From Lentzea atacamensis (GTDB lineage Bacteria > Actinomycetota > Actinomycetes > Mycobacteriales > Pseudonocardiaceae), in contig NZ_QLTT01000010.1 in NCBI RefSeq assembly GCF_003269295.1, positions 1 through 57,859 on the forward strand: a stretch of 57,859 nucleotides of DNA, written 5' to 3'. Position numbers and translations under genes: made by a program. Under the pieces are notes generated by a model, which saw only the letters and a list, made by a program, of their open reading frames with translations, searched no databases and had not been told where the DNA came from. Below are positions 43,785-55,330 of the stretch, piece by piece. Each line of letters starts with the position of its first letter. Within the stretch, counting starts at the first letter, position 1.

Positions 43785-43825
43785 CGGCACATTGTTCATT
43801 TGTGTTTGATGTGGACGGGGCCCGC

Positions 43826-45913
43826 ATGAACAACACGGAGGTCGTGCACCTGCACGACGCCACCTCCAGCGTGGTGATCGACGTCGGGGGAGCAGGACTC
43901 CCGGTCGTGACGCACTGGGGGCGAACGCTCGGCGACGTCGGCCAGGACGCCCTGCGCACCCTGGCCGACGTGCTGACGCGAACCATCCCCAACAGCGCAC
44001 CCGATCACCCGGTCGCGGTCGCGCTGCTGCCGGACGCGGGCGCCGGGCACTCCGGTCGTCCCGGCCTGCGCGGGCATCGCGGCGGTGAGCACTTCGCGCC
44101 CGCGCTCAAGGTGACCTCGTTCTCGGTCGAGGATTCGATCTTCCGTTACGTGGCGGAGGATCCAGCGGCCGAGCTGACCGTGACCGGTGTGGTGGAACTG
44201 GCGTCGTCCGGGATGCTCCGGCTGCGGCACACCGTTCGCAACGACGGCTCGACGCCGTATGCGTTGGAGGGACTGGAGACCGCGCTACCCGCGCCTGCAC
44301 ACGCCACCGAGCTGCTCGACTTCACCGGGCGCTGGAGCCGTGAGCGTTCGCCGCAACGGCACCCGTTCGCCCACGGCACCTGGGTGCGGGAGAACCGGCG
44401 TGGGCGCACCGGGCCGGACGCGACGATCGGGCTGCTGGCCGGCACGCCGGGGTTCTCGTTCCGCTCCGGCGAGGTGTGGGCGCTGCACGTGGCGTGGAGC
44501 GGCAACCACGTGACGTACGCGGAGAGCTTCCCCGACTCGACGCCCGTCCTGGGTGGCGGGGAACTGCTGCTGCCGGGCGAGATCATTCTCCAGCCGGGCG
44601 AGACCTACGAGTCGCCGTGGCTGTACGCGGCCTACTCCTCCGAGGGCATCGACGGCATCAGCGCTGCTTTCCACCGTCAGCTGCGCGAGCGTTCGCTGCG
44701 CCCCCGCCCCGTCGTGCTCAACACGTGGGAGGCCGTCTACTTCGACCACGACCTCACGCGGTTGAAGTCACTGGCCGACACGGCCGCCGCCGTGGGCGTC
44801 GAACGGTTCGTGCTCGACGACGGCTGGTTCCGCCACCGCCGCGACGACACCGCGGGGCTCGGTGACTGGTACGTCGACGAAACGGTGTGGCCCGACGGCC
44901 TCACCCCGCTGATCGAGCACGTCCGCTCGCTGGGCATGGAGTTCGGCCTGTGGTTCGAGCCGGAAATGATCAACACCGACTCCGACCTCTACCGCGCCCA
45001 CCCCGACTGGGTGCTGGGCCCGCGCCCCGGCGTGCTCGCGCCGTCGTGGCGCAACCAGCAGGTCCTGAACATCGCGCACCCCGAGGCTTACGCGTACATC
45101 CTCGAACGCGTCTCGTCCGTGTTGTCCGACAACGACATCGCGTTCGTGAAGTGGGACCACAACCGCGACCTGATCGCCTCGCGGGTGCACGACCAGACCG
45201 AGGCGTTCTACCGGCTGCTGGACGACCTGCGGCTGCGGCACCCGCACGTGGAGATCGAAAGCTGCTCGTCAGGAGGCTCCCGGATCGACCTGGGCGTGCT
45301 CTCGCGCACCGACCGCGTGTGGACCTCCGACTGCAACGACGCCCTGGAACGCCAGCTGATCCAGCGCTGGACCGGCGTCTTCCTGCCACCGGAGCTGATG
45401 GGCGCGCACGTCGGTCCGACCCGGTCGCACACCACCGGCCGCGTGCACGACCTCTCGTTCCGCGTGGCCACCGCCCTGTTCGGCCACTTCGGCATCGAAT
45501 GGGACATCAACTCGGCCACGGACGAGGAACGCGCGGGGCTGCAGGCGGCGATCGAGTACTACAAGGACGTGCGCTCCCTGGTGCACAGCGGTGTCTCGGT
45601 GCGCTCCGACCACCCGGACCCCGCCGCGTGGGTGCACGGCGTGGTCGCCGCCGATCGGTCCGAGGCGCTGTTCTGCTACGCCCAGATCGCGACTTCGGTG
45701 CAGCACAAACCGGCGCGGGTGCGCTTGCCCGGTCTCGATCCCGCGCGGACGTACGAGCTGTCGTTCGACGCGCCGGCCGGTTGGCCGAGGCTGATCGGGC
45801 GGGACTCGCCGAAGTGGGAACCGGTCTCGTTGCCCGGCTCGGTCCTCGGTGACGTCGGGATCCAGCTCCCGGTGCTCGAGCCTGAGCAGGCGATCCTGCT
45901 GCGGTTGCGCTGA
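43826..45913 (+). CDS. GH36 alpha-galactosidase
   Basis: Cleaves terminal alpha-1,6-galactose, as in melibiose and raffinose-type sugars. The 695-residue protein has the N-terminal beta-sandwich, then the TIM barrel with FVLDDGWFRHRRDD, the nucleophile motif VKWDHNRD, and the acid/base WTSDCNDALERQ; IESCSSGGSRID lies between them. A C-terminal beta domain ends near VLEPEQAILLRLR. No signal peptide, so it is probably cytoplasmic. ATG 43826 has GGACGGGG upstream; GTG 43802 is an in-frame alternative. Confidence 0.93.
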   Translation: MNNTEVVHLHDATSSVVIDVGGAGLPVVTHWGRTLGDVGQDALRTLADVLTRTIPNSAPDHPVAVALLPDAGAGHSGRPGLRGHRGGEHFAPALKVTSFSVEDSIFRYVAEDPAAELTVTGVVELASSGMLRLRHTVRNDGSTPYALEGLETALPAPAHATELLDFTGRWSRERSPQRHPFAHGTWVRENRRGRTGPDATIGLLAGTPGFSFRSGEVWALHVAWSGNHVTYAESFPDSTPVLGGGELLLPGEIILQPGETYESPWLYAAYSSEGIDGISAAFHRQLRERSLRPRPVVLNTWEAVYFDHDLTRLKSLADTAAAVGVERFVLDDGWFRHRRDDTAGLGDWYVDETVWPDGLTPLIEHVRSLGMEFGLWFEPEMINTDSDLYRAHPDWVLGPRPGVLAPSWRNQQVLNIAHPEAYAYILERVSSVLSDNDIAFVKWDHNRDLIASRVHDQTEAFYRLLDDLRLRHPHVEIESCSSGGSRIDLGVLSRTDRVWTSDCNDALERQLIQRWTGVFLPPELMGAHVGPTRSHTTGRVHDLSFRVATALFGHFGIEWDINSATDEERAGLQAAIEYYKDVRSLVHSGVSVRSDHPDPAAWVHGVVAADRSEALFCYAQIATSVQHKPARVRLPGLDPARTYELSFDAPAGWPRLIGRDSPKWEPVSLPGSVLGDVGIQLPVLEPEQAILLRLR

Positions 45914-45922
45914 GCATGCGAA

Positions 45923-45952
45923 AGCCCCGGCGGGAAGGATCCCGCCGGGGCT
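45923..45952. terminator. Bidirectional terminator
   Basis: A perfect 13-bp stem (AGCCCCGGCGGGA with its complement) with a 4-nt loop, between the convergent alpha-galactosidase (10 nt away) and lipoprotein (8 nt away) genes. Confidence 0.85.
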
Positions 45953-45959
45953 CTCCCCC

Positions 45960-47114
45960 TTACTGGCCGGCGCGACTTCCGTCGGCCTTGGTAGCCCACC
46001 ACTTGCCGCCAACGCCCTGCCCGTTGGCTTCGCCGCAGACCTTGTCACCTGAGAAGAGGTACTGCGGCGATCCTGCGATGGTGAGCTGTTTCTTCCCGTC
46101 CCGCTCAATCGTCCCCACGATCGAGGGATCCACGCCCTGCACCTGGAAACCCTCGCTGACGAAAGCGGGCGGCCACTGCACCGCGCACTCGCCGGAGCAG
46201 TTGCTCGCGGGCGGGTTCGCGGAGTCGTCGTCGAACCGGTAGAGCGTCATGCCGTCGGCGTCGGTGGCGACGACGCCCAGGTCCTTGACGGTCGCGCTGG
46301 TGAGCGCGATCGCCTTGTTCTGCTGAGCCTTCTTGCCGTCGGTGGCGGTGGCGAACCACTTCGGCACCGCGATCCCCTTGGCCTCACCGGGCTTGGTGTC
46401 GTTCTTGAACGTGTACTGCGGCCAGTTCGCGACGGTGAGCTGCTTCTTGCCGTCCGCGCGGGTGATCGTGCCGAGCAGCTTCGGGTCGACGCCCTTCACG
46501 CGCGGCTGGTCACCCTCCACGGACACCGGCGGCCAGGTCGCGGCGCACCCACCGTCGCAAGTGGACTCGCCTGACTTGTCGCCGTCGAACCGGTAGAGCG
46601 TGAGGCCGGCGTCGTTGGTCAGCACCGCGCCGAGACCAGCGATCACACCGGTGCGGGCGGCCAGCCGGGTGCGTTCGCCGTTCTTGCCGGTGGCGAACCA
46701 CTTGCCCTGCAGGCCCTGCCCCTTGGTCTCGCCCGGCTTGCCGTCCTTGGCGAACCGGTACTGCGGGAGGCCGTCGACGGTCAGCTGACGGCTGCCGTCC
46801 TTGCGGACGATCGTGCCGACGAGCGCCTCGTCCACGCCGTTCACCGTGAAGTTCTCGTCGGCAACCGTGGCGGGAGGCCAGGTCGCGGCACATTCACCGT
46901 CGCAAGTGGACTCACCAGGCTTGTCGCCGTCGAAGCGGTAGAGCGTGAAACCCTTGACGTCGGTGACCACCGGCCCGAGGTCGTCGATCTCCGCGACGCC
47001 GAGCGCCACGACGTTCTCCTGCTGCTGTGCGACCGGCTTGCTCTCCGGCGTGCCGGCGCAGGCGGTCAGCGAGATCAACCCCAGTGCGACGACCGCAACC
47101 GTCTTGCGGATCAT
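45960..47114 (-). CDS. Lipoprotein with three PF03640-type secreted repeats
   Basis: 384 residues. Signal peptide with lipobox LTAC (Cys19), so it is anchored to the outer face of the membrane. The body is three tandem repeats of about 110-120 residues, each with G(F/L/M)TLYRFD.D, a Cys pair in STCDGECAATWPP or the like, a G.I.R.DG..QLTV strand and a closing GKWFAT-type strand. This repeat is known from Streptomyces lipoproteins; its role is unknown, though links to redox and electron transfer at the cell surface have been suggested. ATG 47114 has GGGAGG 6 nt upstream; ATG 47117 is only 3 nt away from it. Confidence 0.9.
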   Translation of the reverse strand: MIRKTVAVVALGLISLTACAGTPESKPVAQQQENVVALGVAEIDDLGPVVTDVKGFTLYRFDGDKPGESTCDGECAATWPPATVADENFTVNGVDEALVGTIVRKDGSRQLTVDGLPQYRFAKDGKPGETKGQGLQGKWFATGKNGERTRLAARTGVIAGLGAVLTNDAGLTLYRFDGDKSGESTCDGGCAATWPPVSVEGDQPRVKGVDPKLLGTITRADGKKQLTVANWPQYTFKNDTKPGEAKGIAVPKWFATATDGKKAQQNKAIALTSATVKDLGVVATDADGMTLYRFDDDSANPPASNCSGECAVQWPPAFVSEGFQVQGVDPSIVGTIERDGKKQLTIAGSPQYLFSGDKVCGEANGQGVGGKWWATKADGSRAGQ

Positions 47115-47185
47115 CATGAACCTCCCGGCTCGTGCCCTCCAACGCCACTCACACGTACAGAGCGCCAGGTCGGTTCAAATCTTTT

Positions 47186-48361
47186 TCAGTCCCCCTGACC
47201 AGCGAACATCACGCGCTTCAGCGCGGGGACCGCACTCGCGGTCCTCAGGACGGTCTTGAAGATCGTCCGCACCACCGGGCTGCCGTCCGCGAACTGCTTC
47301 GCCGCCCGCAGCGAGTCGCGGACCGCCGCGAACCCGTAGTCGTACATCTCCTGCTCGTACCGGGCGATGGCGTCGCCACCCTCGGCGATGCAGCGTGCGA
47401 GCAACTGCGCGTCCCGCAAGGCGATGTTCGCCCCGACTCCCCTCATCGGCGTCATCGCGTGGATGGCGTCGCCGAGCAACGTGACGTTCGTGGGCTGCCA
47501 GCGGTCGATCGCCCTGGAGGACCTGATGCGCCACTCGCTGATCGTCTCGACCGGTGAGGCCGCCACGATCCGCTGCAGCTCCGGGCTCCACCGCGAGATC
47601 CTCCCCAGCACCTCACGTTGCAGGTCGAGTCCATCGTGGACGGTCATGTCCGCTGCCGCGTAGGCCCACATCAGGTAGGGACGTACGTTGTCGAACAACG
47701 GGTCGTCCGGGTGGTCGGTGACGCCGAGCCCGTCGTGGGCGGCCAGGAACATCCCCGCGCGACCCGTCGGGATGATCGAGTTCGCCCGGACGACCAGTTC
47801 TGACGGCACCCAGGCGTTCTCGTCGAGGAACAGCTTCCCCGCGATCGCCGTGACACCGACCTCCTCGGTGCCCGCGTGCGGGAGGTACTGCTTGCGCACC
47901 CGCGACCGGATCCCGTCCGCACCCACCAGCAAGTCGCACGACGCGGTGGTGCCGTCCTCGAAGTGCAGCGTGATGTCATCGCCCTGCTCGTACCGCTCGA
48001 ACCGCTTGCCGAACCGCACGTCCAGGCCGTCGAGCAACACCTGCCTGAGCGTGATCCGGCTCGCCGAGTAGTGCTGTTCCGCCTCGGGATCGAGCAGCAG
48101 CAACGGCTTGAGCTGCTCCGTCAGGAACCCGAACCCGTTGCCGCCACTTCCGGCACTCCGCTCGAACCTCTCCCAGTTCGCCGCGGGCAGGCATTCCCGC
48201 AGAGCCGCGGCTCCGTGCGGGTTGATGTGCACCCGATAGCCCTGCAGGCGGTCCGTGCGCGACCGATCGCGCTCGTACACCGCCACGTCCACGCCGGCCT
48301 TGCGCAACCCGTGCGCCAGACACAGCCCACCGATTCCTCCACCGATCACCGCGATTCTCAT
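47186..48361 (-). CDS. FAD-dependent monooxygenase (aromatic hydroxylase type)
   Basis: 391 residues, class A flavoprotein monooxygenase. It has the FAD site IAVIGGGIGGLCLAHGLRKAG, the DG motif DLLVGADGIRSRVR, and the third motif VTLLGDAIHAMTPMRGVGAN. These enzymes hydroxylate aromatic or polyketide substrates with NAD(P)H and O2; the substrate is unknown. It is divergent from a TetR gene with tandem operators in between, so it is probably induced by the ligand that TetR binds, for drug inactivation or catabolism. Confidence 0.93.
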   Translation of the reverse strand: MRIAVIGGGIGGLCLAHGLRKAGVDVAVYERDRSRTDRLQGYRVHINPHGAAALRECLPAANWERFERSAGSGGNGFGFLTEQLKPLLLLDPEAEQHYSASRITLRQVLLDGLDVRFGKRFERYEQGDDITLHFEDGTTASCDLLVGADGIRSRVRKQYLPHAGTEEVGVTAIAGKLFLDENAWVPSELVVRANSIIPTGRAGMFLAAHDGLGVTDHPDDPLFDNVRPYLMWAYAAADMTVHDGLDLQREVLGRISRWSPELQRIVAASPVETISEWRIRSSRAIDRWQPTNVTLLGDAIHAMTPMRGVGANIALRDAQLLARCIAEGGDAIARYEQEMYDYGFAAVRDSLRAAKQFADGSPVVRTIFKTVLRTASAVPALKRVMFAGQGD

Positions 48362-48371
48362 GTGCCCAGTT

Positions 48372-48408
48372 TCAACCGCTTGGTTGATTAAGTCAACCCA
48401 TTGGTTGA
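48372..48408. promoter_or_regulatory. Tandem TetR operators over divergent promoters
   Basis: Two 16-bp inverted repeats, TCAACC-GCTT-GGTTGA (48372-48387) and TCAACC-CATT-GGTTGA (48393-48408), are 21 bp apart (two helical turns). The second covers a -35 (TTGGTT 48401-48406) that is 17 bp from TACCGT (48424-48429), itself 6 nt before the tetR GTG. Both cover a possible leftward promoter (TTGACT, 17 bp, GAAACT). Confidence 0.8.
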
Positions 48409-48435
48409 TAACGGACGGTCGGCTACCGTGTGGCG

Positions 48436-49032
48436 GTGGATCAACGCCGCTCTCCCAGCGCCTCGGAGCGCAAGCGCGACCCGGAACGCACGCGGGCCCG
48501 CATCATCGAGGCGGCCGCGGCGGAGTTCGGCGCGAAGGGCTACGCGGCCGCGCGCACGTCGGACATCGCGGCGCGCGCGGGCGTGAACAAGCAGCTGATC
48601 TCGTACTACTTCGGCGGCAAAGAGGGCCTGTACAAGGAACTCGCGACGAGCTGGCACGGCACCGCCGCCGAGATGGCGAGCCAGGAGCAGCCGCTGGACG
48701 CGGTGCTGGCGAGCTTCGTGGCGACCACGCTCACCGATCACGGCCGGGTGTGGGCGTGGTCGAACCTGGCGGATGACAGCCCGTCCACCGACCAGGAGTT
48801 CCTGCGCGCCCAGGTCGACCAGCTGCGCGACCGGCAGGCCGCCGGCGAGCTCCCCGCTGACCTCGACCCCGGGCTGTTGCTGCTGACACTGATGGCGGCC
48901 GCCGCGGCACCGCTGACCCTGCGGCAGACCGCGCGCCAGATCACCGGCGAGGACCCGGGGACTCGTGAGTTCGCCGAGAAGTACGCGGCCCAGCTGGCGT
49001 TGCTGGTGCGGCACCTGTCCGGCCGAACCTGA
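48436..49032 (+). CDS. TetR-family repressor
   Basis: 198 residues. The N-terminal helix-turn-helix reads RARIIEAAAAEFGAKGYAAA and TSDIAARAGVNKQLISYYFG, closely matching the family. The C-terminal ligand domain is helical. It probably represses itself and the divergent monooxygenase through the two operators. GTG 48436 is preferred because TACCGT lies exactly 6 nt upstream, predicting a leaderless mRNA; GTG 48430 is also possible. Confidence 0.93.
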   Translation: MDQRRSPSASERKRDPERTRARIIEAAAAEFGAKGYAAARTSDIAARAGVNKQLISYYFGGKEGLYKELATSWHGTAAEMASQEQPLDAVLASFVATTLTDHGRVWAWSNLADDSPSTDQEFLRAQVDQLRDRQAAGELPADLDPGLLLLTLMAAAAAPLTLRQTARQITGEDPGTREFAEKYAAQLALLVRHLSGRT

Positions 49033-49067
49033 CTTCTTTTGCACCCGAACTCGCTACCCTGCGATTC

Positions 49068-49259
49068 ATGGACGAGATCAGGCTTTCCGCGTCGACAGCG
49101 GGAGACGGGCTGTCGCCCTCGACGTCCGCCGCGATCAAGAACGCGCACGAGAAGCTCGAAGAAGAGCCGGAACACAACCCCAAGTACTCGGTGGACCTGA
49201 GCGACGCGAAGGGCGTCGTCGTCGGAGACAACGCGAGCCAGACCAACAACTTCGGCTGA
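49068..49259 (+). CDS. 63-residue protein ending in a motif shared with the next gene
   Basis: An acidic, probably disordered N-terminal part (1-40) is followed by a 22-residue C-terminal motif, S41 to F62: S-V-D-L, then A-K-G-V-V-V-G-D, then Q-T-N-N-F. The same pattern occurs at residues 13-34 of the next protein. Short Gly/Asn/Gln-rich motifs shared between neighbours resemble the RHIM-like or BASS amyloid-signalling motifs of bacteria; this is inference. TACCCT (49055-49060) lies 7 nt before the ATG, so the mRNA is probably leaderless. It is followed after 2 nt by the VWA gene. Confidence 0.75.
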   Translation: MDEIRLSASTAGDGLSPSTSAAIKNAHEKLEEEPEHNPKYSVDLSDAKGVVVGDNASQTNNFG

Positions 49260-49261
49260 CC

Positions 49262-50437
49262 ATGAGGGTCGAACCACCGCCCGGCGGGGAGCCGGTGTCC
49301 ATCGACCTCCGTGGTGCACAAGGCATTTCGGTCGGCGACCACACCGTCCAGAAGAACACCTTCTGGATCGCCCTGCCTCCTGCCGTGCGGCGGCTGCTGA
49401 TCGTCGTGCTCGCCGGTGTGCTGGTCGTGGGCAGTGGATTCGTGGCCGTGCGGTGGATCGTCCCGATGTTCGCGCCCATCTACAAGACGACGTTCCTGAT
49501 CGACGCGGCCGAAGGTGACCTCGCGAGCGTCACGAACGCGCTGACGACGGTCGTCGGCAACTCCGGTGAGCACGACTCCCAGTCGTTGCGCAGTTTCGGC
49601 GGCGACTGCGGCAGCGAGGACAACACGACGCAGCTCGTCGGGTTCGGCACCGGCAACCGGCAGGAGATCGCCGAGGCCGCGCGATCGGTGCGGCAGGGCT
49701 CGAAAGCGACGCTGCAGCGCGGAATCGTCGAGGCGGTCGGCGACTTCACCACGCCGATGTCGCTGAAAGCCAAGCAGGTCAACAGGATCATCGTCGTGAC
49801 GAGGCACGGCAAGGACGCGTGCGACCCCGACGACGAGTTCGTCCAGGCCCAGATCCGGGACCGGGTCGCGGCCGCCGGGCTGACCATCGAGTTCCGGTTC
49901 ATCGGCTACCAGGTCCTCGACGACGGCGAACGGCTGAAAGAGCTGACCACGCAGCTCAAGTCGCAGGAGCCGACGTTCACGAACTCGCCGGAGGAGCTGA
50001 AGCGCGTGCTCACCTGGTTCGCGACCATCGAACCGGTGCTGCGGTCGTCGCAGTCGGTCGTCAACGTGCTGAACCCGACCGTGGACAAGCTGAACTCCGC
50101 TTCCGAGGCTCTCAAGAACGGCCGGTTCGACCTGGCGGACAACGCGCTGGCCGAGGCCCGCGACGCCGTCGTCGACATCGAGATCAAGGACCTGGACGGC
50201 CGCACCAGCTCGGCGGAAGCGGTGCGGCTGCGGGACCTCGCGGTCCGGCTGCGCACCCTGCAGGCGTCGGTGATCGAGGCAGCCGACGCGTTGCTGACTT
50301 CGGCTCGTTCGGGGCGGAACCTGGCGGAGCCGCTCGCCGTCTACACCAAGGCTGCCGACGGCTACAACGCCGTGGCGCGGGAGATGACGGACGCGCTGAC
50401 ATCGCTGCGCGCGCAGGGTCCAGGGGGAACGCGGTGA
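49262..50437 (+). CDS. Membrane-anchored VWA-like protein with an N-terminal shared motif and a degenerate MIDAS
   Basis: 391 residues. Cytoplasmic N-terminus with the motif at 13-34 (S-I-D-L, A-Q-G-I-S-V-G-D, Q-K-N-T-F), one membrane helix (about 45-67), then an external von Willebrand A-like domain (about 75-215) and a helical, coiled-coil-like tail. The metal site is degenerate: D81-A-A-E-G85 instead of DxSxS. The family relation is clear from the following paralogue. It overlaps the next gene by 4 bp (GTGA). A scaffold role, with the motif inside and a ligand-binding domain outside, is possible. Confidence 0.78.
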   Translation: MRVEPPPGGEPVSIDLRGAQGISVGDHTVQKNTFWIALPPAVRRLLIVVLAGVLVVGSGFVAVRWIVPMFAPIYKTTFLIDAAEGDLASVTNALTTVVGNSGEHDSQSLRSFGGDCGSEDNTTQLVGFGTGNRQEIAEAARSVRQGSKATLQRGIVEAVGDFTTPMSLKAKQVNRIIVVTRHGKDACDPDDEFVQAQIRDRVAAAGLTIEFRFIGYQVLDDGERLKELTTQLKSQEPTFTNSPEELKRVLTWFATIEPVLRSSQSVVNVLNPTVDKLNSASEALKNGRFDLADNALAEARDAVVDIEIKDLDGRTSSAEAVRLRDLAVRLRTLQASVIEAADALLTSARSGRNLAEPLAVYTKAADGYNAVAREMTDALTSLRAQGPGGTR

Positions 50438-51630
50438 AACGCTGGTTGCTGATGGCAGGTGCTGTCGTGGTGGTGCTGGGGCTGGTCTCCGGAGGCCTGT
50501 GGGTCCTGTTGCCGCCCGATCACCGCACGACGTTCCTGGTCGACGCGTCCGAGTCGGCCGACTTCGGCGAGGTTGCCGACGCCGTCGGTACCGCCGCCTC
50601 GAACATGTCCGCCGACGACTCCCTGGCACTGCGCCGTTTTGGTGGCGCCTGCGATGCCGGGAACACCGCCGAACTCGTCCCACCGGGCACCGGGCAGGCG
50701 GCGAAGATCAGTGCCGCGGCGCGCGCGATCACGCCCAGTGGCAAGGCGACGCTGCTCAGCGGCATCCTCGCGGCGATCGACGACTTCGCGCGCACCTATC
50801 CGTTCCGCGGTGACAAGACGAACCGCGTGGTGGTGATCGCGCGAGGTGGCGCCGACGCGTGCGGCAAGAGCGCCGAGGAGGTGCGCGCGATCATCAAGGA
50901 GCACATCGCGAAGGCCGGCGTGAAGATCGACTTCCGGTTCGTCGGCCACAAGCTGAACCGGGACCAGGTCAAGGTCCTCAACGAGATCGCGGCTGCGGCC
51001 GACGCACAGCAACCGCGCCTCACCAAGAACTCCGCAGAGCTCGTCACCACGATGAAGGAGGTCTCCGTCCCCGCCGACCTGGTGGCGAAAGAGGTCAAGA
51101 CCTCGCCGTGCGACGCAGCGACCCCGGAAGTGCTGCTGGCCGCGCACAAGCCCCAGGTGGACGGAGCTCGGTACTTCGACATCAAGTGCGAGCAGGACCG
51201 GTACCTGCTGGCGAAGGCGAACAACGAACAGCGGTTCAGCGACGATCTGATCGCCGTCTTCGAGTTCAAGGACGACACGTGGCAGTACGTGGTGGCGGGA
51301 ACCGACCTGCCGTGCGGTCAGGTGCCGAAGGACGTGTGGCAGAAGTGGGACTTCAGGTGCAACTTCGACCCGGTCGTCTGCCGTGACGGCGAAAGCAAGA
51401 TCACCGTTCTGGAAGGCTGGGTCGACTGCACGGCCGCGATCGACATCGCCGACCGCTACAACGCCGCGATCAACGCCCAGCAGGCACAGGGACAAGGCCT
51501 GTTCTGGACCTACGGCGAGTGGTCCTGCTCATGGCCTTACGAGGACGGGCTGGCGCACTCCCAGGTCCCGCTCAAGTGCGGCAGGAAGAGCGACCGCGCC
51601 CTGGTTCAGATCGGCGACTACCAGTGGTGA
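50434..51630 (+). CDS. Membrane-anchored VWA-like protein with an intact DxSxS and a Cys-rich external domain
   Basis: 398 residues. One N-terminal membrane helix (about 4-26), a VWA-like domain (about 32-190) with D37-A-S39-E-S41 and GKATLLSGI, then a Cys-rich C-terminal part (about 200-398) with YFDIKCEQDRYLLAKANNE and GQGLFWTYGEWSCSWPYEDG. The third MIDAS Asp of typical VWA domains (TDG) is replaced here (ARGGADAC). It is a paralogue of the preceding gene but lacks the N-terminal shared motif. It is probably an external partner of the same complex. Confidence 0.8.
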   Translation: MKRWLLMAGAVVVVLGLVSGGLWVLLPPDHRTTFLVDASESADFGEVADAVGTAASNMSADDSLALRRFGGACDAGNTAELVPPGTGQAAKISAAARAITPSGKATLLSGILAAIDDFARTYPFRGDKTNRVVVIARGGADACGKSAEEVRAIIKEHIAKAGVKIDFRFVGHKLNRDQVKVLNEIAAAADAQQPRLTKNSAELVTTMKEVSVPADLVAKEVKTSPCDAATPEVLLAAHKPQVDGARYFDIKCEQDRYLLAKANNEQRFSDDLIAVFEFKDDTWQYVVAGTDLPCGQVPKDVWQKWDFRCNFDPVVCRDGESKITVLEGWVDCTAAIDIADRYNAAINAQQAQGQGLFWTYGEWSCSWPYEDGLAHSQVPLKCGRKSDRALVQIGDYQW

Positions 51631-51633
51631 CGG

Positions 51634-52107
51634 CTAGGACTCGCTGGCCGCGCGGTCGGCGAGGACCTGCTTCAGTCCTTTGAGGCCGCCGCGCATCATC
51701 AGGTCGTGGTTGCCGCGGAAGAACGGCTTGGCGATCAGCACCAGCCGCCGCAACAACGGCTTGTTGACCACGACCTCCTGGTCGAACACCAGGTCGGTGC
51801 CGCCGTCCCTGCCGATGATCTCCCAGCTCGCGAAGCCTTCGAGATCACCGGACAACGACGCGCGCAGCAGCCCGGCCTGCTGGTTGGCGATGCTGTGCCG
51901 CACCTGCACGACGAGGTCGAACGGCAGGAACGCGCGGCAGCGGAGCACACCGGACTCGTCGTCGATCTTCGTCGCCGACCGCACCTCCGGCCACCACTTC
52001 GGGTAGTTCGCGATGTCGGACAGCACGTCGTACACGGCTGCCGGAGACGCGCAGACGTGCCACACGCTGCGGAACCGGTAGCGGTTGAGTGACACGGCCG
52101 ACATCAT
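51634..52107 (-). CDS. SRPBCC (START-like / polyketide-cyclase type) protein
   Basis: 157 residues with the hydrophobic-pocket fold of the SRPBCC superfamily: SVWHVCASPAAVYDVLSDIANYPKWWPEV at the start, SWEIIGRDGGTDLVFDQEVVV in the middle and a long C-terminal helix. It may bind a lipid or other small hydrophobic ligand; no specific role can be given. Two ATGs, 52107 and 52104, are equally likely. Convergent with the VWA gene, 3 bp apart. Confidence 0.85.
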   Translation of the reverse strand: MMSAVSLNRYRFRSVWHVCASPAAVYDVLSDIANYPKWWPEVRSATKIDDESGVLRCRAFLPFDLVVQVRHSIANQQAGLLRASLSGDLEGFASWEIIGRDGGTDLVFDQEVVVNKPLLRRLVLIAKPFFRGNHDLMMRGGLKGLKQVLADRAASES

Positions 52108-52224
52108 CGCGGATAGCTCGTTCGAGTGACAGGTTCTCGGCAGAACTCACACCGATCGCCAATTCCTCACAACGTGTCACGCAGGTCCAGCGTCTCATTA
52201 GGACAACCGGTTGACGCCGAACGA

Positions 52225-55104
<2,880 letters not shown>

Positions 55105-55152
55105 TGGGGTCCCTTCGGCTGCGATCGGCGGGCCACTCACGCCGCACTCTTC

Positions 55153-55166
55153 CGAACAAGCGTTCG
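55153..55166 (-). promoter_or_regulatory. LexA (SOS) box upstream of uvrA
   Basis: CGAAC-AAGC-GTTCG is a perfect palindrome matching the actinobacterial/Gram-positive SOS consensus, 48 bp before the uvrA GTG. A possible -10 (TAGTAC) lies just upstream of it. Confidence 0.8.
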
Positions 55167-55330
55167 AAGCGTACTAGCATCAATTCGGAGGCTGCGACCG
55201 ACCCGCCGACCATGCTAGGTCCCACCCCTGACAAAAACGGTTCTGGCCGCCGACGCATTCCCCTGAGCAGGCTTTACTCCTAGGCTGGTCACTTCGATCA
55301 GAGCCTCAACGTCGGGGAGAGGCAGCACAC

